Assembly: GCA_934454125.1 (NCBI GenBank)
Contig: CAKSFA010000003.1
Location: forward strand, 60,752 to 124,751
Direction: 5' to 3'
Length of the DNA: 64,000 nt
DNA from: an uncultured Eubacteriales bacterium
GTDB taxonomy: Bacteria; Bacillota; Clostridia; Oscillospirales; Acutalibacteraceae
Shown: in pieces, positions 43,415 through 51,436 of the stretch
Numbering within the stretch: the stretch's first letter is position 1
Layout: each line of letters begins with the position of its first letter
Made by a program: the position numbers and the translations under genes
The notes under the pieces: model-generated
What the model was told of the DNA's origin: nothing
What the model saw: only the letters and a program-made list of their open reading frames with translations
Database searches by the model: none

Positions 43415-44929
43415 ATGAGTGGTGCTCCTATACTAAAAACAAGGTCTGTTAAATTTAATTTTCTGATGAATATGATTTTAACGGTTTCCTCGTTTGTTTT
43501 TCCGTTGATTACGTTTCCGTATGTATCGCGTGTTCTGTTAGTAGAAGGAAACGGTTATATTTCGTTTGCTACAGCGGTGGTAACCTATTTTACGATGTTT
43601 GCTTCACTAGGCATTCCTTCTTATGGTATTAGAGCATGCGCGCAGGTGCGAGATAATCGGCAAGCGCTTTCGCGTGTTACCCAGGAGCTATTCATTATTA
43701 ATCTAGCTACTACGGTGCTTGTTGCAATTGTATTTATTGTGTCTTTATTTGTAATACCGCAGTTTGCTCAGCAACGCACATTGTTGCTGATTAATGGGGT
43801 TTCATTGATGCTCAATGCAGTTGGTGTCAACTGGTTTTATTCTGCGCTAGAGCAATATTCGTATATTACTGTGCGTTCACTTATTTTTAAGGTGCTTTCG
43901 ATTATTCTGATGTTTGTGTTTGTGCATCAGCAGAGTGATTATGTTCTGTATGGAGCAATTTTGGTGTTGGCAAGCGGTGGCTCGAATGTGCTCAATTTTA
44001 TCCATTTACGAAAGTTTGTCAACATGAAGCCGGTGGGCGGTTATGAATTCAAACGGCATTTAAAGCCGATTCTGTTCTTCTTTGCAGCTTCGGCGGCCAC
44101 CAGTGTTTATACAAATTTAGACGCTGTCATGCTTGGTTTTTTACTGCCGGAAGATGCAGCAGCATATGAAAATGGTTTATATACCGCAGCGGTTAAGCTC
44201 AAAACTATATTGGTAACAGCGGTTACTTCGCTGGGAACTGTGTTGTTGCCACGTCTTTCTTATTACATTGTGAATAAAATGGAAGCAGAGTTTAAAGATA
44301 TGATTATCAAATCTTTCAACTTTGTTTTGCTTACAGCAGTTCCACTTTGCGTTTATTTTATTTTATTCGCAAAGGATTCTATCCAATTGTTATCAGGAGA
44401 AGCTTTTATTGGAGCTACTCTACCGATGCAAGTGCTGATGCCTACATTGGTGCTGATTGGCTTATCGAATATTACAGGGATTCAGATTTTGGTACCAGAA
44501 GGGAAGGAAAAACTGCTGTTGATTTCCATTACGGCAGGTGCGGTGCTGAATTTAATTTTGAATGCAGTATGGATCCCTTACTGGGGTGCAACAGGTGCTG
44601 CGATTTCTACTATGTTGGCAGAGGTGCTGGTGTTGTTAGTCCAGATCTGGTTTTTAAGAAAACGTTTAAAGCCGTTGTGGTATCAGGTCAGCTTTCGTCA
44701 TTTACTGGTCGCGATTATGCCTGCATTGGGCGCAGGATTTGCAGTTTTTTATTTGCTGCCGTTATCATCGTTTTTGCGGTTGTTGGTTTCTGCCATTTCA
44801 TTTTTTGGCTTCTATGTTGTGGTGCTTTTGTTACAAAAGGAACCGTTTATAACTGGTACGCTAGCATCTTTGTTTCAAAAGTTGAAACGACGATTGTCGG
44901 CACTCCCACCTGGGCAGGGCGGAGAATGA
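43415..44929 (+). CDS. Oligosaccharide flippase, Wzx/RfbX-type polysaccharide transporter
   Basis: The 504-residue protein has about 12-14 hydrophobic segments. Its start 'KFNFLMNMILTVSSFVFPLITFPYVSRVL' region and the 'LDAVMLGFLL' segment are typical of the polysaccharide transporter (PST) branch of the MOP superfamily. It would flip lipid-linked glycans across the membrane. The ATG at 43415 is preferred; a TTG at 43391 lacks a binding site. The end is 4 bp before lepB. No polymerase or chain-length gene is present, so the pathway must be completed elsewhere. Confidence 0.88.
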   Translation: MSGAPILKTRSVKFNFLMNMILTVSSFVFPLITFPYVSRVLLVEGNGYISFATAVVTYFTMFASLGIPSYGIRACAQVRDNRQALSRVTQELFIINLATTVLVAIVFIVSLFVIPQFAQQRTLLLINGVSLMLNAVGVNWFYSALEQYSYITVRSLIFKVLSIILMFVFVHQQSDYVLYGAILVLASGGSNVLNFIHLRKFVNMKPVGGYEFKRHLKPILFFFAASAATSVYTNLDAVMLGFLLPEDAAAYENGLYTAAVKLKTILVTAVTSLGTVLLPRLSYYIVNKMEAEFKDMIIKSFNFVLLTAVPLCVYFILFAKDSIQLLSGEAFIGATLPMQVLMPTLVLIGLSNITGIQILVPEGKEKLLLISITAGAVLNLILNAVWIPYWGATGAAISTMLAEVLVLLVQIWFLRKRLKPLWYQVSFRHLLVAIMPALGAGFAVFYLLPLSSFLRLLVSAISFFGFYVVVLLLQKEPFITGTLASLFQKLKRRLSALPPGQGGE

Positions 44930-44933
44930 GTGC

Positions 44934-45554
44934 ATGTCAGAACAGAAAAAAGTGAGTAATTTAAGGCAGGCGGAACCAGTTTATAATGAAATAACACAGA
45001 AAACTGATGTGAGAAGAGTAAAGAAAGTCAAACACGTTGTTTTGTGGAGCATTTTGGTTTTATGTATTTGTTATACTGGGTATGTGATTTCATGCAATAT
45101 TTGGCCGAGTACAGTAGCAATCACTGGGCGTTCAATGGAGCAAACCATTTTAGATGGAGATCGTGTGCTTTTGAGTAATGATGGCTATGTTCCTGCACAG
45201 GGCGATATTGTCGTTGTAGCCGAAAATGGCACGCAGATGGAAACAGCGATTATCAAGCGGGTGATTGCTGTCGAGGGACAAACAGTAGATATTAACTTTG
45301 AAACGGGAGCTGTTTTTGTAGATGGGCATCTTTTAGATGAATCCGCTTACACACAAAATGGTAGCACCACCAAAAATGAAGGTATGCTGTTTCCACAAAC
45401 TGTGCCTCAGGGTTGCGTGTTTTTATTGGGAGATAATCGTATTGTTTCAGAAGATAGCAGAAATCCAAAGGTCGGAATGGTAGAACAGCGGTTTATTTTG
45501 GGTAAAGTGACCAAAATTATTTACCCATTACACCGCATTAGATTTTTTGAATAA
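44934..45554 (+). CDS. lepB: Type I signal peptidase, first of two tandem copies
   Basis: The 206-residue protein has a ~35-residue cytoplasmic N-terminus, one transmembrane helix (about residues 38-56) and an external catalytic domain with the nucleophile in 'GRSMEQT' (Ser about 67) and the general base in 'IIKRVIAV' (Lys about 107), plus 'LGDNRIVSEDSR'. Signal peptidase I removes leader peptides from secreted proteins. The neighbouring copy differs in most other positions, so the duplication is old. It is the first of the lepB-lepB-rbgA-rnhB block. Confidence 0.9.
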   Translation: MSEQKKVSNLRQAEPVYNEITQKTDVRRVKKVKHVVLWSILVLCICYTGYVISCNIWPSTVAITGRSMEQTILDGDRVLLSNDGYVPAQGDIVVVAENGTQMETAIIKRVIAVEGQTVDINFETGAVFVDGHLLDESAYTQNGSTTKNEGMLFPQTVPQGCVFLLGDNRIVSEDSRNPKVGMVEQRFILGKVTKIIYPLHRIRFFE

Positions 45555-45572
45555 ATAGTAAGGAGTGCAACA

Positions 45573-46223
45573 GTGAGCAATTCGTATAAAGGCGGTAAGT
45601 ATGCCGCAAAAAATAAAAACCAAACAACGGAACTACAGAATGGGCAGGATCAAAACGGTAGCATCAAAACCGGCGGTGTGGCGGCATGCTTTGACTGGAC
45701 TGAATCATTGGTGATTGCTGTTGTAGTCGTTGGATTAATCTTTACCTTTATTTTCAGAATCGTGACGGTTAGTGGTTCTTCTATGGATCCGAATTTGCAT
45801 AATGGAGATCGTTTAGTGATTTCTAGCTGGAGTTACAAGCCGCAGCAGTTTGACGTTGTCGTGTTAAAGCGTACGGTTGGATTGGATGAACCGATTATTA
45901 AACGTGTGATTGCCACAGCGGGACAGCGGGTATATATTGATTATGACGAAGGTGCTGTATATGTAGATGGTGAAAAACTAGATGAAAGCGCTTATCTTTC
46001 GCCCAGTGTCGTAACAACCAGACCGGTTGAAGATATGTTGGAATTTCCGGAGGAGGGACTTGTCGTTCCAGAAGGGCACATTTTTGTTTTGGGTGATAAT
46101 CGCCGTGTCTCGCTGGATAGTCGTTATACTTTGGTTGGCATGGTGGATGAACGGTATGTATTAGGAAAAGCATTGCTGAATATTTTCCCGCTTAATCATA
46201 TGGGCATAATCAAGGGAAGTTAG
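45573..46223 (+). CDS. lepB: Type I signal peptidase, second of two tandem copies
   Basis: The 216-residue protein starts at a GTG (45573) behind AAGGAG. After a Lys/Gln/Asn-rich cytoplasmic tail (~50 residues) there is one transmembrane helix, then 'SGSSMDPNLHNGDRL' with the nucleophilic Ser and 'IIKRVIAT' with the catalytic Lys, and 'LGDNRRVSLDSR'. This copy is closer to the common Firmicute pattern (SMxPTL-like) than the first one. The paired genes may have different substrates or timing. Confidence 0.92.
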   Translation: MSNSYKGGKYAAKNKNQTTELQNGQDQNGSIKTGGVAACFDWTESLVIAVVVVGLIFTFIFRIVTVSGSSMDPNLHNGDRLVISSWSYKPQQFDVVVLKRTVGLDEPIIKRVIATAGQRVYIDYDEGAVYVDGEKLDESAYLSPSVVTTRPVEDMLEFPEEGLVVPEGHIFVLGDNRRVSLDSRYTLVGMVDERYVLGKALLNIFPLNHMGIIKGS

Positions 46224-46244
46224 GCTGCAGAGAGGAGGATGACA

Positions 46245-47117
46245 ATGGCAGAAGCACAAACGATTCAGTGGTTCCCGGGGCATATGACAAAAACCAAACG
46301 GCAGATCGAAAAAACACTCAAACTGGTAGATGCTGTGGCAGAAATTGTGGATGCGCGTATCCCTGTAAGCAGCCGAAACCCTGTGATCGACGATTTAATT
46401 GCGCAAAAACCACGTGTTATCCTGTTAAATAAAGCGGATATGGCAGATCCCGCGCAGACAAAGCGTTGGGTGTCTTATTACCGTGCACGGGGAATTGTTG
46501 CCATGCCGATTGATTGTAAAAGCGGAAAAGGAATACAGCAGTTTATTCCGATGATTAAAGAATTGCTCAAAGACCGTATTGCTGTATGGCAGACCAAGGG
46601 GATGGTTTGCCGCACGGTGCGTACTATGGTAGTTGGTGTGCCCAATGTTGGAAAATCATCGCTGATTAACCGTATGAGTCGTCAGAGCAAAGCGAATGTA
46701 GAAGACCGTCCCGGCGTTACAAGAGAAAACCGTTGGTTTACAATTGCAAAGGGCTTTGAATTGTTAGATACCCCCGGTGTGTTGTGGCCAAAATTTGAGG
46801 ATCAGCGGGTAGGAGAACATTTAGCATTCACCGGTGCCGTAAAAGATACTGTATTAGATATCGAACGCTTGGCGTGTCGTTTGATTGAAACGCTGCAAAG
46901 TTGTTATCCAAATGCAGTAGTGCAGCGCTATGATTTAACGGCTTGTAATCTTGCTGGCCAGCCGTCTTATGTTATATTAGAGGAAGTTGCAAAAAAGCGT
47001 GGTATGCTAATGTCTGGCGGTGTGGTTCATACCGAACGTGCTGCAATTGCGGTGTTGGATGAATTTCGCGCTGCAAAGCTTGGGCGTATTACTTTAGAAT
47101 GGCCGGAGGAGCAATGA
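46245..47117 (+). CDS. rbgA: Ribosome biogenesis GTPase RbgA (YlqF)
   Basis: RbgA helps late assembly of the 50S subunit. The 290-residue protein has 'IQWFPGHMTKTKRQI' at its N-terminus, the circularly permuted GTPase order with 'NKAD' (G4) before 'GVPNVGKSSL' (G1) and 'DTPGVLWPKF' (G3), and the C-terminal ANTAR-like helical domain. The ATG at 46245 is placed 6 bp after GAGGAGG; the ATG at 46239 is too close. It overlaps rnhB by 1 bp in the sequence ATGATGG. Confidence 0.96.
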   Translation: MAEAQTIQWFPGHMTKTKRQIEKTLKLVDAVAEIVDARIPVSSRNPVIDDLIAQKPRVILLNKADMADPAQTKRWVSYYRARGIVAMPIDCKSGKGIQQFIPMIKELLKDRIAVWQTKGMVCRTVRTMVVGVPNVGKSSLINRMSRQSKANVEDRPGVTRENRWFTIAKGFELLDTPGVLWPKFEDQRVGEHLAFTGAVKDTVLDIERLACRLIETLQSCYPNAVVQRYDLTACNLAGQPSYVILEEVAKKRGMLMSGGVVHTERAAIAVLDEFRAAKLGRITLEWPEEQ

Positions 47118-47734
47118 TGGATTGGTACGCTTATGAAGCTGCAGCCACCGATAAAGGTTATCGGTACATATGCGGGGTTGATGAAGCTGGACGCGGTCCA
47201 TTGGCCGGACCAGTATTTGCTGCTGCAGTGATATTGCCGCAGGGTCTGGTAATAGAAGGACTGAACGATTCTAAAAAGTTGACAGAGAAAAAGCGAGAAG
47301 CACTATTTGATGTGATTACCCATGAGGCGGTGGCATATGGTGTTTCTTTTGCAACAGAGCAAGAAATTGATCAGATTAATATTTTGCAGGCAACATTTTT
47401 GGCGATGCGCCGAGCGGTAGAAATGCTTGCTGTGTCGGCAGACTATGCGTTGATAGACGGCAACCGTATGCCAGAGCTTGGTGGGATATTAGGTGAAACC
47501 ATTATTAAAGGAGATGGAAAAAGCGCCAGCATTGCTGCAGCATCTATTTTAGCAAAGGTGAGTCGAGATCGTTTGATGCTGGAGCTGGACAAATTGTACC
47601 CACAATATCAATTTGCAAAGCACAAAGGCTATGGTACCAAACTACACTGCGAATTGCTACGCCAGTACGGTGCCAGCCCGGTGCATCGGAAAAGCTTTAT
47701 GAAAAAAATTTTGGGTGATTGTTATGCAAAATGA
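47117..47734 (+). CDS. rnhB: Ribonuclease HII
   Basis: RNase HII cuts RNA in RNA/DNA hybrids and at single ribonucleotides. The 205-residue enzyme has the first catalytic motif 'CGVDEAGRGPLAGPV' near residue 20 and further acidic positions ('LIDGNRMP', 'IIKGDGKSASIAAASI'). The ATG at 47117 has GGAGGA 6 bp upstream; the ATG at 47114 is also possible. Its last 11 bases overlap the next gene. Pairing with rbgA is as in B. subtilis. Confidence 0.96.
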   Translation: MDWYAYEAAATDKGYRYICGVDEAGRGPLAGPVFAAAVILPQGLVIEGLNDSKKLTEKKREALFDVITHEAVAYGVSFATEQEIDQINILQATFLAMRRAVEMLAVSADYALIDGNRMPELGGILGETIIKGDGKSASIAAASILAKVSRDRLMLELDKLYPQYQFAKHKGYGTKLHCELLRQYGASPVHRKSFMKKILGDCYAK

Positions 47735-48101
47735 TTCAGGCAAAGCAGGAGAACTGCATGTTGCCGAATTACTATGTGCTCGCGGGTATACACTGTTGAC
47801 TCAGAATTACCACAGTCGTTATGGAGAAATCGACATAATTGTCAGAGACGCACAGTATATTGTTTTTGTTGAAGTGAAAACCAGAGGACAAAAACAACTA
47901 TTTGCTCCACAACAGGCGGTTACGGTAACCAAACAAAAAAAGCTGGTGCAAACAGCGTTGTTATATTTACAGGTACATCCTGAATTTGCGGATTTGCAGC
48001 CACGGTTTGATGTTGCTGCGGTTATAACACAAGGTACGCCTGCGCAAATTGTAGATGTACAGTATTTTACGGGTGCATTTGATGGGGGCGGTTTGTTTTG
48101 A
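47724..48101 (+). CDS. yraN: YraN family (UPF0102) endonuclease-like protein
   Basis: The 125-residue protein has the fold signature of a small nuclease: 'AGELHVAELLCARGYTLL' then 'RYGEIDIIVRD' and 'IVFVEVKTR', i.e. the Glu/Asp/ExK pattern of PD-(D/E)xK enzymes. UPF0102 genes almost always follow rnhB, which suggests a nucleic acid role, but a defined function is lacking. The ATG at 47724 is preferred over a GTG at 47715. It overlaps the dipeptidase start by 4 bp. Confidence 0.9.
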   Translation: MQNDSGKAGELHVAELLCARGYTLLTQNYHSRYGEIDIIVRDAQYIVFVEVKTRGQKQLFAPQQAVTVTKQKKLVQTALLYLQVHPEFADLQPRFDVAAVITQGTPAQIVDVQYFTGAFDGGGLF

Positions 48102-49021
48102 GACTATTTGATTTGCATTGCGATACAATTGGGGAGTGTTACTTACAAAAGCAATCTCTGTACCGCAATGCATTGCAGTTAGATTTGCTAAGGGGAAACG
48201 AACTTGCACAATGGACACAATGTTTTGCAATTTGGATACCAGATGAGTTACGTGATTCTGCCGCGCTGCATTATTTTAAACAGGTGCACCAATTCTTTCT
48301 TCAGCAGTGTGCCCAATATGCCGAGGAGATTGCTTTATGCCGCTCACCAAAAGAGTTTACAGATCAAGTATCTCATCATTGTTCTGCTCTGCTTACGGTG
48401 GAGGGTGGAGCAGTGCTAGCTAGCGATCTTTCCAATATTACATATTTGGCGCAGTGTGGCGTTCGAATGCTTACGCTTACCTGGAATGGAACCAATGAAT
48501 TGGGAGATGGAGCATTGGTTCAATATCCGAATGGACTTACAGACTTTGGCAGGGCAGCAATCCCTTTGTTGGAGAACAACAGGATTGCTGTTGATATTTC
48601 ACACGCAAGTGAGTCGTTGTTTTATGATGTGGCAGAAATTGCGCAAAAGCCATTGGTAGCTAGCCATTCTAATACAAAAGCGCTTTGCAATCATCCCCGC
48701 AATTTGACAAATGACCAAATATGCTTATTGTGCCAAAGTGGCGGACTGATTGGGTTGAATTTTCATCCACTATTTTTGAAACAAAATGGCGATGCGGTAA
48801 TGGACGACATTGTTCGCCATGCAGAACATATCTTGTCGTTGGGTGGACAGAGTACGCTTGCAATTGGAAGTGATTTTGATGGCGCCCCTATGCCGCAGGG
48901 AATTACAGGTATAGAAAGCGTTAGAGCACTTTATGAACGCTTTTTACGACTTGGGCTGCAAGAGTCGCTTGTAGATGCAATTTTTTATAAAAATGCAAAT
49001 AATTTTTTTGTTTCGCTTTGA
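48098..49021 (+). CDS. Membrane dipeptidase family (peptidase M19)
   Basis: The 307-residue protein resembles renal dipeptidase-like M19 enzymes: zinc-binding 'FDLHCDT' at the start, a conserved Glu in 'LTVEGG', 'DISHAS', 'ASHSNTKALCNHPRN' and 'IGSDFDG'. M19 enzymes are binuclear zinc dipeptidases, some accepting D-amino acids at one side. It starts at a TTG (48098) with a G-rich site upstream, inside the end of yraN. No signal peptide is seen, so despite the family name it is likely cytoplasmic. The stop codon overlaps the thrC promoter. Confidence 0.88.
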   Translation: MRLFDLHCDTIGECYLQKQSLYRNALQLDLLRGNELAQWTQCFAIWIPDELRDSAALHYFKQVHQFFLQQCAQYAEEIALCRSPKEFTDQVSHHCSALLTVEGGAVLASDLSNITYLAQCGVRMLTLTWNGTNELGDGALVQYPNGLTDFGRAAIPLLENNRIAVDISHASESLFYDVAEIAQKPLVASHSNTKALCNHPRNLTNDQICLLCQSGGLIGLNFHPLFLKQNGDAVMDDIVRHAEHILSLGGQSTLAIGSDFDGAPMPQGITGIESVRALYERFLRLGLQESLVDAIFYKNANNFFVSL

Positions 49022-49046
49022 CATTACCGCTGTTCTATTATAAAAT
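49018..49046 (+). promoter_or_regulatory. Promoter of thrC
   Basis: A perfect TTGACA (49018-49023) that includes the stop codon of the dipeptidase gene, 17 bp and TAAAAT (49041-49046). The leader to the TTG start would be about 43 nt. Confidence 0.8.
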
Positions 49047-49095
49047 AAAAAAGATTACAGATTTGTGAAATGCTCGGATGACGGAGGGAAAGAAT

Positions 49096-50607
49096 TTGAA
49101 CTATCAATGCACCAGAAATCAAACTGATCGGGTTACTGCGGCACAGGCAATTGTGCAAGGCATTGCCAAAGACGGAGGCCTGTTTGTACCGGAAACTTTT
49201 CCGCAGTATACACATACTGATTTTGCAAAGATGCAAAACAGTACTTACATAGAAAGAGCAGAAAAAATTCTTGCTGATTTTTTGCCAGAGTTCACAGCAG
49301 AAGCCATTGCAGAATGTGTGCAAGCTGCTTATGCAAAAGAGAAATTTTCTGGGGGAGATCCGGCTCCAATTACCACTGTACAAAATGACACGTTGACCAT
49401 GTATGTATTAGAGCTTTGGCATGGTCCTACCTGTGCATTCAAAGATATGGCGTTGCAGCTGTTGCCGCACTTATTGACGCATTCTCTTAAAATTACAAAT
49501 TGTGATAAAACGGCAGTGATTTTAGTGGCAACCTCTGGAGATACCGGCAAGGCTGCACTGGAGGGCTTTAAAGATGTAGATAAAACCCAAATGTTGGTCT
49601 TCTATCCTGAAAACGGCGTGAGTCCAATGCAAAAGCGGCAGATGAATACCCAGGAGGGTGCAAATGTCAGCGTTTGTGCAATTCAGGGTAATTTTGATGA
49701 TGCTCAGACCGGTGTCAAACGGATCTTTACCAATGCTGAGATTTGTTCCAAGTTGGAAGAAAACGGTATGACATTTTCCAGTGCCAATTCAATTAATTGG
49801 GGTCGTTTACTGCCGCAGATTGTGTATTATTTTTCTGCATATTGTGATTTACTCAAATCCGGAGCAGTTAAAGCAGAAGGAGAGCCAATCAATATTGTTG
49901 TTCCTACTGGTAATTTTGGCAATATTTTAGCGGCATATTATGCGAAAAAAATGGGCCTACCTGTTCATAAGCTCATTTGTGCATCCAATTCTAACAATGT
50001 TTTGACTGATTTCCTGAGAACGGGTGTTTATGACCGTAATCGGCCGTTTCATACTACCATTTCTCCTTCGATGGACATTTTAATCTCCAGTAATTTAGAG
50101 CGTTTGTTATATGATATTACTGGGAACAACGCACAGCAGGTAGCGCAATGGATGCAGCAGTTAGCGAGAACAGGGCGCTATGAAATTGATGCCCAAACGC
50201 TTGAAAAAATTCAATCAGTGTTTGCGGCCGACTATTGCTCAGACCAGACGACAGAACAAACCATTGCACAGGTATATCGTTCTACCCGTTATTTGTGCGA
50301 TACGCACACTGCGGTAGCGGTAAATGCCTATGAGCAATATGTGAAAGAGACAGGTGACCAAACACCAACGATTGTGGTTTCTACTGCCAGCCCTTATAAA
50401 TTTGCAGACGCAGTGCTTAAAGCGGTTTCTGAGCACTATAACTCTGTAGAGGATGAGTTTGACAAGGTGCATCGACTTTCGGAAGAAACTGAAACGCCAA
50501 TCCCCGAGCCAATTGCTGTGTTACAGAGTAAACCAGTGCGTTTTCGAAATATTTGCACGCCTCAAACCATGCCTGATGAGCTGTTAAAGCTCCTCGGTCT
50601 GCGATAA
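49096..50607 (+). CDS. thrC: Threonine synthase
   Basis: ThrC converts O-phosphohomoserine to threonine with PLP. The 503-residue protein starts at a TTG (49096) with GGAGGG 7 bp upstream; this gives the expected N-terminus 'MNYQCTRNQTDRVTAAQAI', whereas the ATG at 49078 lies ahead of the binding site. The PLP lysine is Lys116 in 'GPTCAFKDMALQ', with the phosphate-binding 'ATSGDTGKAALEG' and 'PTGNFGNILAAY' segments. It belongs to the longer class of threonine synthases. No other threonine gene is nearby. Confidence 0.95.
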   Translation: MNYQCTRNQTDRVTAAQAIVQGIAKDGGLFVPETFPQYTHTDFAKMQNSTYIERAEKILADFLPEFTAEAIAECVQAAYAKEKFSGGDPAPITTVQNDTLTMYVLELWHGPTCAFKDMALQLLPHLLTHSLKITNCDKTAVILVATSGDTGKAALEGFKDVDKTQMLVFYPENGVSPMQKRQMNTQEGANVSVCAIQGNFDDAQTGVKRIFTNAEICSKLEENGMTFSSANSINWGRLLPQIVYYFSAYCDLLKSGAVKAEGEPINIVVPTGNFGNILAAYYAKKMGLPVHKLICASNSNNVLTDFLRTGVYDRNRPFHTTISPSMDILISSNLERLLYDITGNNAQQVAQWMQQLARTGRYEIDAQTLEKIQSVFAADYCSDQTTEQTIAQVYRSTRYLCDTHTAVAVNAYEQYVKETGDQTPTIVVSTASPYKFADAVLKAVSEHYNSVEDEFDKVHRLSEETETPIPEPIAVLQSKPVRFRNICTPQTMPDELLKLLGLR

Positions 50608-50630
50608 GCGCATACGGAAAAGAGGCGCTC

Positions 50631-51326
50631 ATGGCACTGTTTGTCATCGCAGATTTGCATCTTTCTTTTGGGTGCAATAAGCCAATGGATGTGTTTCCTG
50701 GCTGGAAGGATTATACACAGCGATTAGAACAAAACTGGCATAATACCGTTACAAAAGACGATACCGTTGTTATTGCAGGTGATATTTCATGGGCGATGAA
50801 ACTTGAGGAAGCTGAACGTGATTTTGCGTTTATTCATCAGTTGCCCGGCAATAAAATTTTGATGAAAGGTAACCATGATTACTGGTGGTCTACCAAAACA
50901 AAAATCGAACAGTTTTTACAGGCAAATGGTTTTGATACTTTGCAGGTGTTGCACAACAATGCTTATTTTGCGCAAGGGGCAGCAATTTGCGGTACGCGTG
51001 GTTGGCTGTATAACTCAAAAACAGAAGAGGATATCAAAATCGTTAGTCGGGAGGTTGGGAGGTTGATAGCTTCTCTGGATGATGCGAAACGTCAGCAGCC
51101 CGAGGTAACTCCGATTGTTTTTCTGCATTATCCGCCTGTTTATGGCAATATGGCATGCGCTGAGATCTTACAAGTATTAGAACAGCGAGGTGTGCATACA
51201 TGCTATTTTGGGCATATTCATGGCAATCAAGCTTCTCAAAAGGCCGTAAAGGGTACTTACAACGGTATAAAAATGCATTTGATTTCTTGTGACTATATTG
51301 ATTTTACGCCTGTTTTGGTCAAATAA
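50631..51326 (+). CDS. Metallophosphoesterase (calcineurin-like)
   Basis: The 231-residue protein carries the full binuclear metal motif set: 'IADLHLSF' (DxH), 'VIAGDISWAM' (GDxxxx), 'KGNHDYWW' (GNHD), 'FLHYPP' and 'YFGHIHGNQ' (GHxH). It resembles the Firmicute group of small cytoplasmic phosphoesterases annotated without a known substrate. The gene starts 23 bp after thrC and may be read from the thrC promoter. tig follows with a separate promoter. Confidence 0.88.
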   Translation: MALFVIADLHLSFGCNKPMDVFPGWKDYTQRLEQNWHNTVTKDDTVVIAGDISWAMKLEEAERDFAFIHQLPGNKILMKGNHDYWWSTKTKIEQFLQANGFDTLQVLHNNAYFAQGAAICGTRGWLYNSKTEEDIKIVSREVGRLIASLDDAKRQQPEVTPIVFLHYPPVYGNMACAEILQVLEQRGVHTCYFGHIHGNQASQKAVKGTYNGIKMHLISCDYIDFTPVLVK

Positions 51327-51367
51327 CGGTATTGATACAGCTTGTATTATTATTTTTATCTTAGAAA

Positions 51368-51396
51368 TTGCATTTGCGGCTTTTTTGTGTTATAAT
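51368..51396 (+). promoter_or_regulatory. Promoter of tig
   Basis: TTGCAT (51368-51373), 17 bp and perfect TATAAT (51391-51396), about 40 bp before the start codon. Confidence 0.85.
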
Positions 51397-51436
51397 CAAT
51401 CCGATATTCGCAATTTTGCAGGAGGAAGTAGAAATT

